Shown in pieces: positions 1 through 5,862 of a stretch of 7,826 nt of DNA. Origin of the DNA: an uncultured Prevotella sp. (GTDB lineage Bacteria; Bacteroidota; Bacteroidia; Bacteroidales; Bacteroidaceae); NCBI GenBank assembly GCA_900772835.1, contig CAAGSA010000095.1, forward strand, positions 1 to 7,826, read 5' to 3'. The position numbers and the translations under genes are program-made. The first letter of the stretch is position 1. Every line of letters starts with the position of its first letter. The notes under the pieces were generated by a model that did no database searches, was not told the origin of the DNA, and saw only the letters and a list, made by a program, of their open reading frames with translations.

Positions 1-30
1 GCAAAAATCGGAATTTTCAGCAACTCGCAC

Positions 31-58
31 AACACACTGTTTTTCAAACAGTTGTGTT
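31..58. repeat. Imperfect hairpin, 12 bp with one bulge
   Basis: ACTGTTT (36-42) pairs with AAACAGT (46-52) around a 3-base loop. The stem continues as AACAC (31-35) with GTGTT (54-58), leaving T53 bulged. No T-run follows on either strand, so it is not a standard intrinsic terminator. It could be a 5' UTR structure of a leftward gene or a 3' structure of a rightward gene that ends before the window. Confidence 0.5.
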
Positions 59-94
59 CAGCAACGTTTTGACAAGCCCCGAAAATACCGGTCA

Positions 95-132
95 TTCATT
101 ATAAACGGTTTGATCGTTCATTATGAACGATC
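95..132. promoter_or_regulatory. Operator-like palindrome with partial second copy 22 bp away
   Basis: GATCGTTCAT (112-121) and ATGAACGATC (123-132) are perfect inverted arms around T122. TTCATTATGAACG (117-129) matches TTCATTATAAACG (95-107) at 12 of 13 positions, with starts exactly 22 bp apart, about two helical turns. Such an arrangement fits two sites for a dimeric DNA-binding protein. A degenerate leftward -7 box (TATTTTCG on the minus strand, 87 to 80) lies beside it, though no clear -33 element pairs with that box. Regulator and target are unknown, and the regulatory role is inference. Confidence 0.45.
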
Positions 133-357
133 GAAGAGTTTGTGATGCAAACAAGGGGGTAGGGTGTGCTCCTGGCGAGGATTTTAGGGTATTTCGTAGT
201 CGGAATAGTTGCATTTTATGGTGGCGGCGTTTGCGTCCGACAGTAGCGTATGCGGCTAACAGTATGGAAGGGCGATAAAGGGAAATAACGGTGTAAACAA
301 TTTAGAAAGCCGAGTGTTGAATTTGGAGTGGTTGAACGTGAAGGGACGTTAAAATAT

Positions 358-429
358 GGCAATGCGGTATTGCCGCATTCCATTCCTTTGGAATCTCATC
401 AATTCAAAGTTGCATAGCATTCTTGAATT
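358..429. repeat. Cluster of three consecutive inverted repeats
   Basis: Hairpin 1 pairs AATGCGG (361-367) with CCGCATT (373-379). A competing fold pairs GGCAAT (358-363) with ATTGCC (369-374). Hairpin 2 pairs ATTCC (382-386) with GGAAT (390-394) around TTT. Hairpin 3 pairs AATTCAA (401-407) with TTGAATT (423-429), with TGC/GCA (411-413/417-419) nested inside. No T-run ends the series and no promoter is evident, so transcription as a small RNA is only a possibility. Confidence 0.4.
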
Positions 430-451
430 CCCTAATTCTTGAAAAGATTAA

Positions 452-471
452 TGGATAATTCGTGGATAATT
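452..471. repeat. Direct repeat TGGATAATT, 11-bp spacing
   Basis: TGGATAATT occurs at 452-460 and again at 463-471, one helical turn apart, in an AT-rich region. This spacing suits tandem binding of a response-regulator-like protein on one DNA face, but no adjacent promoter-gene pair makes that concrete. Chance in AT-rich DNA is a fair alternative. Confidence 0.35.
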
Positions 472-600
472 TATGGGAATTTATGTTTAAGAAAAAATAT
501 ATACTATCTTCGATAAGAAAAACAATAAAAATAAACTGGTGGGTTAACTTTACGAGAAATTGGTAGATTTAAATTTCCTTATTACAACGTCATTAACTAT

Positions 601-1917
601 TTATAATTCAGTTGTCAAAACCATATCTACAAGATTAAAACGAATTTTGCGGAACAGCATCATACTTCTTATACCGAGATTGTTTTCCTCTAAATAGCCA
701 GCTTTCTGTTGTTCGGTCTGCACATCAAACACCGGCACTTTAACCGAGTTGCCGCCTATAGTCAGTGTTGCGTCCGGCAATTTATAGCATAGCGCAGACC
801 ACACTCCTCCGACCCCAGCCTGATTGATGGTGTCGCTATGGCATTTAGACGTGAGAAACTCTTTGTTCGCCTCGAAAAAAAATTTATTGAGCCTACCGAA
901 TCCGGCATTGCCGCTGTCGAGCAGTATAAGTATAGGCTGTTGATTTACTTCTGTGGTTGTCAGAAGATTCATACCCGAAGAAAAACACATATTGGGTCGC
1001 ACATTTGACGGTTCGGGTGTAAGACGCGCTACTTGTATTTCTTTTGTTGCAAAGTCAAACGTTACATCTCTGAGCTGAAGCATCAGCTCGCTGCCTACAA
1101 TAAAATCCAGAGTACCGATATATTTGTCTGCTTCTTTATGAAATGCGCTTATGTCAATGATGTAAAACGGAACATCTTTGACCGTGATGTTACCCAACCT
1201 CAATTCCTTGGCAATTGCATACCGTCCGACCGACTTCTGCACTCCTGCTGCTGCTACTTCTGCATCGAGCAATTCCAAGCCGTATGCGTTTGCCAACGAA
1301 TCAGTTATGACATTAACACCTGCACCGGTATCAAATGTTATTTTTGCGGGATTGCCATTTATCACAGCATCTGTGATTTGCATAAGACATTGTCCGCTGC
1401 CCGGCTTTCCGGTGGAAATGGTATCAAACGGAACCACACCTTTCTCCCCGGCTATGGATATCTGATAGGGAGTATATTTTGTCAAAGCCTTGTATTGTGC
1501 CGCCATATTTGCGTAAGACGCAAGGCTTACCGAATCGACCGTTTGGTAAGCTGACGAAAGGACTGCGGACAGCATATTATGTGCTTCTTCATTCCGACCA
1601 ACTCTGCTTAAATCCATAGAGAACATAACGGAACTTTGAATAAGCAAATTCAAGTCGAGATTTCCCGACTGTCCTTTCAGAAGTTCATCAAAAGCCGGGA
1701 TAGAAATGTCTGGACGGTTGAAACGGTTGCCGAGCATACACCGAGAGAACACTTCAAGAAACGGATTTATCGAATCTTTCGGAGCGTTATGATAGGTGTC
1801 ATACAATCTGAAATAATCAGACGAGTTCATCGCTGCACCGATGCGCTCATCAATGCTTTGTGCTCTTGCCGTAATGCACGTCAATACAATAGTAATAATC
1901 AAAAATAATTTCTTCAT
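601..1917 (-). CDS. Secreted retropepsin-like aspartic protease family protein with two lobes
   Basis: Predicted exported protein of 438 residues. The start was chosen at 1917 because MKKLFLIITIVLTCITARA followed by Gln is a standard signal peptide (cleavage near residue 19). An upstream in-frame ATG at 2034 would bury it behind 39 atypical residues and lies upstream of the likely promoter. Residues about 25-150 look helical, perhaps repeat-like. Lobe 1 has the aspartic-protease motif D196-T-G-A, then a strand-rich stretch and IVGSELML (273-280), which resembles the family's hydrophobic-Gly motif. Lobe 2 has D334-S-G-N and a similar LGIRSMMLF (414-422). Retropepsins carry one such lobe and dimerise, while pepsins have two fused lobes. 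Here both catalytic Asp are present, so an active monomer is plausible. The substrate is unknown. The gene is visibly less GC-rich than pepP. It has a long gap on its 3' side and appears monocistronic. Confidence 0.8.
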   Translation of the reverse strand: MKKLFLIITIVLTCITARAQSIDERIGAAMNSSDYFRLYDTYHNAPKDSINPFLEVFSRCMLGNRFNRPDISIPAFDELLKGQSGNLDLNLLIQSSVMFSMDLSRVGRNEEAHNMLSAVLSSAYQTVDSVSLASYANMAAQYKALTKYTPYQISIAGEKGVVPFDTISTGKPGSGQCLMQITDAVINGNPAKITFDTGAGVNVITDSLANAYGLELLDAEVAAAGVQKSVGRYAIAKELRLGNITVKDVPFYIIDISAFHKEADKYIGTLDFIVGSELMLQLRDVTFDFATKEIQVARLTPEPSNVRPNMCFSSGMNLLTTTEVNQQPILILLDSGNAGFGRLNKFFFEANKEFLTSKCHSDTINQAGVGGVWSALCYKLPDATLTIGGNSVKVPVFDVQTEQQKAGYLEENNLGIRSMMLFRKIRFNLVDMVLTTEL

Positions 1918-1975
1918 ATTCCTTAATTCCGCAATACTATTTGCCATGTCAGGGGATTCACTTAACTTAGTGTTG

Positions 1976-1983
1976 CAAAAATA
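1976..1983 (-). promoter_or_regulatory. Candidate -7 box for the aspartic protease gene
   Basis: The minus strand reads TATTTTTG from 1983 to 1976, fitting TAnnTTTG. It would give a transcript start near 1970 and a leader of about 50 bases before the ATG at 1917. No good TTTG lies at the -33 distance, so the call rests on the -7 box alone. It supports the start at 1917 over the one at 2034. Confidence 0.45.
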
Positions 1984-2200
1984 TGAATTAAATCTGAGAA
2001 CCCCACTCCTTTTGGAGGAATATTTTCGGCTCATGGGGCAATTTGCCGATGGCAGCCAACAGGGCAGCCTGTTTGTCGGCAGACGCCTTTAGGACACGTT
2101 CTGTTTTGGAGCCAGCCTCGGCGGTGGTGTATTCGCGTCGGGAACCTGTTATGAGACTGCCCGTAGCACCATATCTGTTTTTTCGTGGACAGCGGGGCGC

Positions 2201-2242
2201 AAAAAAACGGACGGCAGGGAGAATGTTCCGCTTGCCGTCCGT
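2201..2242 (-). terminator. Intrinsic terminator of mdh
   Basis: ACGGACGGCA (2207-2216) and TGCCGTCCGT (2233-2242) form a perfect 10-bp GC-rich stem around a 16-base loop that can pair further. On the minus strand the stem runs into seven T residues (2207-2201). It lies 26 bases past the mdh stop codon. Confidence 0.92.
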
Positions 2243-2268
2243 CGGTCTGATATTTCAGAATTTGCTAA

Positions 2269-3261
2269 TTACAGGTTCGGGTTCATCTGGTTCCACTCTG
2301 CTACAGGAGGAACGATGCCCAAAGATACAATCTCGTCGCGCATCTTGCACAGGTGCTCGTATGACTTAGCGAGAGCAGCCATCTCCTCTTCTGTACCCTT
2401 AGGCTCAACGAAGTGAACGCCGGTCTTGTCGATAGTGGTAGGCATAGCCATCATAACGTTCTTGAAGCCGCACTTGTCGCAGTTCACGTAGCATCCTGCA
2501 GGCAGGGTGAACTCCTCGCCGCCCATTGCTGCCTCGATCATCTTCACGGCGTTGTATGCCGGGCTCTGGAACGAGCTGCGTCCGCGGAGCTTGATGATGT
2601 TCGAACCGCCTTGTACGGTGTGGTGCTTGATTTCTTCCCAACGCTCCTCGGAAAGGCCCATCTCAGAGAGTGGCTTGCCGTCGATCTTCACCTGAGATGC
2701 GAACACTGCCATCTGCTCGCCGTGGCCACCGTATGTGTGTGCGCCGGTAACCTTGTCCTGCTGTACACCGAACTCCAGGGCGAGAGCCTGCTGCAGACGG
2801 GTAGAGTCGAGGGCTGCGAGAGAAGTGAGCTGGTTTGGCTTCAGGCCAGAGTGGATAAGCGCTGTGAGGGCTGTAACGTCGGCAGGGTTGAAGATAACAA
2901 CCACGTGCTTAACCTCGGGGCAGTACTTCTTGATGTTGTCGCCGAACTCAGCGGCAATCTTGCAGTTGCCCTTGAGCAGGTCTTCGCGAGTCATGCCGTC
3001 CTTGCGTGGAGCACCGCCAGAAGAGATGATATACTTTGCACCAGTGAAAGCCTCTGCCGGGTCAACGGTGTAAGTAACGTTGGCACCAGGGAAAGCACAC
3101 TGCTGGATTTCATCGAACACACCATGAACACCTGGCTCATAGATGTCGTAGAGGCAAACGTTAGGAGTAAGGCCGAGCATAAGAACGCTCTGGACCATGT
3201 TTGAACCAATCATACCGCCGGCTCCGACGATGACGAGTTTTTCGTTAGTTAAAAATTCCAT
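2269..3261 (-). CDS. mdh: Malate dehydrogenase (NAD-dependent, LDH/MDH superfamily)
   Basis: Cytoplasmic enzyme interconverting malate and oxaloacetate with NAD(H), in the TCA pathway or the reductive branch toward succinate typical of anaerobic Bacteroidales. The 330-residue protein has the Rossmann motif GAGGMIG (13-19) and acidic D39 after the second strand, which favours NAD. The substrate loop APRKDGMTR carries R86 and R92; FNPAD has N125; LDSTR has D152 and R155; GGHGEQ has catalytic H180. Arg at position 86, where lactate dehydrogenases have Gln, supports malate as substrate. These match the E. coli Mdh set R81/R87/N119/D150/R153/H177. A cysteine cluster at C257, C261 and C264 (spacing CX3CX2C) is unexpected. 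The gene is monocistronic, with its own terminator, and is divergent from pepP. No Shine-Dalgarno precedes the ATG. A relative with another 2-hydroxyacid substrate cannot be fully excluded. Confidence 0.93.
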   Translation of the reverse strand: MEFLTNEKLVIVGAGGMIGSNMVQSVLMLGLTPNVCLYDIYEPGVHGVFDEIQQCAFPGANVTYTVDPAEAFTGAKYIISSGGAPRKDGMTREDLLKGNCKIAAEFGDNIKKYCPEVKHVVVIFNPADVTALTALIHSGLKPNQLTSLAALDSTRLQQALALEFGVQQDKVTGAHTYGGHGEQMAVFASQVKIDGKPLSEMGLSEERWEEIKHHTVQGGSNIIKLRGRSSFQSPAYNAVKMIEAAMGGEEFTLPAGCYVNCDKCGFKNVMMAMPTTIDKTGVHFVEPKGTEEEMAALAKSYEHLCKMRDEIVSLGIVPPVAEWNQMNPNL

Positions 3262-3312
3262 AGTTTATTACTTATATTTGTATTTGAAAATTCCTGTTTC
3301 TTATTTTCACGG

Positions 3313-3347
3313 CAAAGTTAGCAAAAAAAAGTTGATACGCGCTCAAA
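3313..3347 (-). promoter_or_regulatory. Promoter of mdh
   Basis: The minus strand reads TAACTTTG from 3320 to 3313, a full match to the Bacteroidetes -7 consensus TAnnTTTG. TTTG at 3347-3344 could be the -33 element, but the 23-bp spacer is slightly long. The transcript would start near 3307, giving a leader of about 45 bases. Confidence 0.6.
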
Positions 3348-3361
3348 TAACTTCCATATTA

Positions 3362-3393
3362 TTTGTTATTAATTATAAAAACCAATATCTTTG
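3362..3393 (+). promoter_or_regulatory. Promoter of the Xaa-Pro aminopeptidase gene
   Basis: TTTG (3362-3365), a 20-bp spacer and TATCTTTG (3386-3393) match the Bacteroidetes vegetative promoter exactly. Transcription should begin around 3400, about 30 bases before the ATG. Its -33 element is only 14 bp from the presumed -33 of the divergent mdh promoter. Confidence 0.8.
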
Positions 3394-3431
3394 TAACATA
3401 GATTTTACAAATACTGTAGAAAAACGGAATT

Positions 3432-5225
3432 ATGGAAGACAACAGGATTGGAAAAAGGCTTGAGGCGCTGCGCGAAGTGATGCGCCGCGAGAAGATAGAC
3501 GCGTTCATCTTCCCGAGCACCGACCCACACAACGGCGAGTATGTACCGGCAAGATGGGAAGGCAGAAAATGGATAAGCGGCTTCGACGGCAGTGCCGGAG
3601 TGGCTGTGGTGACTATGCAGAAGGCGGCGCTATGGACCGACTCCAGATATTTCATTGCGGCAGAGCAGCAGCTCGAAGGCACGGAGTACCGGCTGATGAA
3701 GGAGCGCATGGAGGGCACACCCTCGATAGCCGAATGGCTCGGAATGGCTCTCGCCCATGTGGACGGAGCCGTGGTGGGGCTCGACGGAATGGTGAATCCG
3801 GCAGCCGAGGTGGAGCAGCTTGCAGCCGAACTGCGCAGGCAGGGCGGAATAACGCTGCGCACCAACTTCGACCCGCTGCAGCTGATATGGACGGATCGCC
3901 CGGCGGTGCCAGAGGGCGCGGTGGAGATACACCCGATGCAGTATGCAGGCGAGACGGCGCAGAGCAAGCTGCAGCGCATACGCCGGGAACTGAAACGCTG
4001 CGGGGCGGAGGGAATGCTCGTGTCGGCACTCGACGACATAGCGTGGACGCTGAACATGCGCGGCAGCGACGTGCACTGCAACCCCGTGTTCGTGGCATAT
4101 CTGCTGATCGACGGCGAGCACACTACTATATATATTAATAAGGTGAAACTGCAGCCGCAGGTGGCAGACTATCTGAAGGGCATCGGCGTGGAGGTGAGAG
4201 AGTATGCCGAAGTGGCGGACGGACTGGCACACTACGGCAGCTACAACATACTGCTCGACCCCATGCAGACCTGCCATACGCTGTTCCGCGCGGCGCGCTG
4301 TCCGGAGGTGGTGCGCCGGCAGTCGCCAGTGCCCACGCTCAAGAGCGTGAAAAACGAGGCGGAGATACAGGGCTTCCGCAACGCCATGCTGCGCGACGGA
4401 GTGGCAATGGTGAAGTTCCTGCATTGGCTGCGCCCGGCAGTGGAGAAGGGCGGACAGACCGAAATCAGTGTCTCCCGCGAACTTGAACGCCTGCGTTCGC
4501 AGCAGGAAGGCTTCCGCGGAGTGTCGTTCGATACCATCGCGGCATACCAGGAGCACGGAGCGATAGTGCATTACGAGGCAACGCCCGAGACCGACGTGGA
4601 ACTGAAACCCGAAGGATTCCTGCTGCTCGACAGCGGAGCACAGTATCTCGACGGCACCACCGACATCACGCGCACTATCGCCCTCGGACCCGTAAGCGAA
4701 GAGCAGCGCCACGTGTATACACTCGTGCTGAAGGGACACATACAGATAGAACTCTGCAAATTCCCCAACCGCGCGAGCGGAACACAGCTCGACATACTCG
4801 CGCGCCAGGCAATGTGGCGCGAGGGAATGAACTACATGCACGGCACGGGACATGGAGTGGGCAGCTACCTCAACGTGCACGAAGGCCCACACCAAATACG
4901 GATGGAATGGAAACCCGCGCCGCTCGTGAGCGGAATGACCGTCACCGACGAACCGGGAATATATCTCGCCGGGAAATTCGGCGTGCGCATAGAGAACACG
5001 CTGCTCGTGGCCGACTATATGCAGACCGACTTCGGCAAGTTCCTGCAGTTCGACTCGCTCACCCTCTGTCCGATAGACCTGGAGTGCGCCGACCTCACCA
5101 TGCTCTCGGCAGAAGAAAAGCAATGGCTGAACGAATACCACAATATTGTGTACGACAGGCTCTCGCCGCATCTCAGTGCGCAGGAATGCAGCTGGCTGAA
5201 GGAGAAAACAAGGGGAATCAGCTGA
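3432..5225 (+). CDS. pepP: Xaa-Pro aminopeptidase (M24B family, three-domain type)
   Basis: Metallopeptidase that removes an N-terminal residue preceding proline; probably cytoplasmic, as no signal peptide is seen. At 597 residues it has the long layout of human XPNPEP1: two creatinase-type N-terminal domains (about 1-130 and 150-295) followed by a pita-bread catalytic domain (about 310-535) and a C-terminal extension. Metal ligands are all visible: D400 in LLLDSG, D411 in TTDITRT, H474 in HGTGHGVG, E507 in TDEPGIY and E521 in VRIENTLL. H470 and H483 (NVHEGP) match the substrate-binding histidines. The shorter E. coli PepP has only one N-terminal domain, so the symbol is approximate. The ATG follows a consensus promoter by about 40 bases with no Shine-Dalgarno. 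The gene is strongly GC-rich, which produces long antisense frames. It appears monocistronic, since rpsU has its own promoter. Confidence 0.92.
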   Translation: MEDNRIGKRLEALREVMRREKIDAFIFPSTDPHNGEYVPARWEGRKWISGFDGSAGVAVVTMQKAALWTDSRYFIAAEQQLEGTEYRLMKERMEGTPSIAEWLGMALAHVDGAVVGLDGMVNPAAEVEQLAAELRRQGGITLRTNFDPLQLIWTDRPAVPEGAVEIHPMQYAGETAQSKLQRIRRELKRCGAEGMLVSALDDIAWTLNMRGSDVHCNPVFVAYLLIDGEHTTIYINKVKLQPQVADYLKGIGVEVREYAEVADGLAHYGSYNILLDPMQTCHTLFRAARCPEVVRRQSPVPTLKSVKNEAEIQGFRNAMLRDGVAMVKFLHWLRPAVEKGGQTEISVSRELERLRSQQEGFRGVSFDTIAAYQEHGAIVHYEATPETDVELKPEGFLLLDSGAQYLDGTTDITRTIALGPVSEEQRHVYTLVLKGHIQIELCKFPNRASGTQLDILARQAMWREGMNYMHGTGHGVGSYLNVHEGPHQIRMEWKPAPLVSGMTVTDEPGIYLAGKFGVRIENTLLVADYMQTDFGKFLQFDSLTLCPIDLECADLTMLSAEEKQWLNEYHNIVYDRLSPHLSAQECSWLKEKTRGIS

Positions 5226-5229
5226 TTCC
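5214..5229. repeat. Perfect 16-bp palindrome across the pepP stop codon
   Basis: GGAATCAG (5214-5221) is followed directly by its inverse CTGATTCC (5222-5229), covering the last codons and the TGA stop (5223-5225). As RNA it forms a 6-bp stem with loop AGCT. No T-run follows. It may serve as a 3' end structure or protein site, or be chance. Confidence 0.4.
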
Positions 5230-5244
5230 GTGGGGATAAAGCAA

Positions 5245-5264
5245 TGAAAAATGTAGATTTTTCA
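5245..5264 (+). terminator. Possible weak terminator or 3' hairpin after pepP
   Basis: TGAAAAAT (5245-5252) and ATTTTTCA (5257-5264) form a perfect 8-bp stem with loop GTAG, 20 bases after the pepP stop. The only T-run is inside the 3' arm, so termination would be weak. It ends 8 bases before the -33 element of the rpsU promoter. Confidence 0.35.
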
Positions 5265-5272
5265 GCCTAAAG

Positions 5273-5304
5273 CTTGCAAGGAAAGAAAAAATCGAGTAAT
5301 TTTG
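5273..5304 (+). promoter_or_regulatory. Promoter of rpsU
   Basis: CTTG (5273-5276), a 20-bp spacer and TAATTTTG (5297-5304) fit the Bacteroidetes promoter, with a full -7 match and one mismatch in the -33. The expected start near 5311 leaves a leader of about 68 bases. That leader contains a small hairpin, AGAGA/TCTCT (5317-5321/5327-5331), right at its beginning. Confidence 0.75.
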
Positions 5305-5378
5305 CACCCACTTAGCAGAGAGTATATCTCTATAAGACAACAAATTAAGTATAACCAAATAAAAAAATTAAAGAAAAA

Positions 5379-5570
5379 ATGATTATTGTACCAGTTAAGG
5401 AAGGCGAGAACATCGAGAGAGCCTTGAAGAAATTCAAGAGAAAATTTGAGAAGACAGGTGTAGTTAAAGAACTCCGTGCACGTCAGCAGTTCGACAAGCC
5501 ATCTGTTCTCAAGAGACTCAAGATGGAGCGCGCTATCTATGTGCAGAAGCTGAGAGACGCAGAGGAATAA
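5379..5570 (+). CDS. rpsU: 30S ribosomal protein bS21
   Basis: Small basic protein of 63 residues on the platform of the 30S subunit, near the 3' end of 16S rRNA. The opening MIIVPVKEGENIERALKKFK and the Arg/Lys-rich RARQQFDKPSVLKRLKMERA are typical of Bacteroidetes bS21. In Bacteroidetes ribosomes bS21, with bS18 and bS6, is known to hold the anti-Shine-Dalgarno in a hidden state. I recall a tyrosine near position 54 taking part, and Y54 is present here (AIYVQKL). The region before the ATG is A-rich with no Shine-Dalgarno. The gene has its own promoter and a long structured 3' untranslated stretch ending in a strong terminator, so it is transcribed alone. Confidence 0.96.
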   Translation: MIIVPVKEGENIERALKKFKRKFEKTGVVKELRARQQFDKPSVLKRLKMERAIYVQKLRDAEE

Positions 5571-5786
5571 AAAGCCGAAGGGTCGCAGACTCAGATGTTT
5601 TTAAGTAGGGGCTTACAACCGGAAGCCCTGCACAATCAAAATTAAGAACAATTCTTTTGTAGCAGGAGGTGTACTTAGGTAAATAATCAAAAGAATATAA
5701 AGGCAAGGCGGTGGGGTCATCCGCGCAGCCAGCCGGGAAAGATGATATGTCAGGGCATTAGGCTCAAACATATCATCTTTTTTTTT
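5571..5786 (+). ncRNA. Structured 3' untranslated region of rpsU (possible small RNA)
   Basis: About 215 bases between the rpsU stop and its terminator contain a series of hairpins and no usable reading frame. Seen stems: GGGTC/GACTC (5580-5584/5588-5592, one G-U pair); GGGCTT/AAGCCC (5609-5614/5623-5628), extendable with a bulge; ATTCTTTTG/CAAAAGAAT (5651-5659/5688-5696), a perfect 9-bp stem whose 28-base loop contains AGGAGGTG (5664-5671); and GGC-AAG-GCGG/CCGC-GCA-GCC (5702-5711/5721-5730) with a symmetric 3x3 internal loop. The terminator stem follows. I do not recognise a known riboswitch or RNA family. Structure is seen; function as an RNA is inference. Processing from the rpsU transcript is likelier than a separate promoter, as no -7 box was found inside. 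Confidence 0.5.
5738..5786 (+). terminator. Strong intrinsic terminator of the rpsU transcript
   Basis: AAAGATGATATGT (5738-5750) pairs perfectly over 13 bp with ACATATCATCTTT (5768-5780) around a 17-base loop. Nine consecutive T residues run from 5778 to 5786. This separates rpsU from xerC. Confidence 0.93.
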
Positions 5787-5825
5787 GTTCAGTCCAATGC
5801 GCAGCCATGCCGCGACAGCCGTTTC

Positions 5826-5861
5826 GGTATCGGTTAATACCATCGGCGGCATACGCCGCCG
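5826..5861. repeat. Two adjacent hairpins, the second very GC-rich
   Basis: GGTAT (5826-5830) pairs with ATACC (5837-5841). Two bases on, CGGCGGC (5844-5850) pairs perfectly over 7 bp with GCCGCCG (5855-5861) around ATAC. The second abuts the 22-bp tandem repeats. No T-run follows on the plus strand, so it is not a standard rightward terminator. It could act as a protein site or as a backup stop. Confidence 0.5.
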
Positions 5862-5862
5862 C

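Larger units (their letters stand above)
1..600. other. Gene-free stretch with several inverted and direct repeats
   Basis: No open frame of useful length with a recognisable product is present on either strand. The stretch holds an imperfect hairpin (31-58), a near-perfect palindrome with a partial second copy (95-132), three consecutive inverted repeats (358-429) and an 11-bp-spaced direct repeat (452-471). The last 170 bases are strongly AT-rich. It lies beyond the 3' end of the minus-strand protease gene, and I see no convincing intrinsic terminator for that gene here. It may also include control sequence for a gene off the left edge: no minus-strand ATG occurs in the first 75 bases, so any leftward gene would start outside the window. 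Confidence 0.6.

Noticed and set aside
95..132. The palindrome as a dif site for XerC
   Set aside because: A dif site has two 11-bp arms around a 6-bp centre; here the arms meet around one base and do not resemble known arms.
1918..2034. N-terminal extension of the aspartic protease from an ATG at 2034
   Set aside because: It would place a typical signal peptide in the interior, and the likely -7 box lies within the extension.
2413..3204. A 263-codon plus-strand open frame opposite mdh
   Set aside because: Antisense shadow of a clear malate dehydrogenase, with no domain and no upstream promoter or ribosome-binding site.
2269..3261. Lactate dehydrogenase instead of malate dehydrogenase
   Set aside because: The specificity position is Arg (R86 in APRKDGMTR), as in MDH; LDH has Gln there.
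3630..5171. A 513-codon minus-strand open frame inside the Xaa-Pro aminopeptidase gene
   Set aside because: It is fully antisense to a gene with all catalytic motifs. Its His/Leu/Val/Arg-heavy translation has no recognisable domain, as expected from the complement of GC-rich codons.
5571..5786. Cobalamin, TPP or SRP RNA in the rpsU 3' region
   Set aside because: CCGGAAGCCCTGC and GGGTCATCCGC fragments are suggestive, but the conserved cores of those RNAs are missing.
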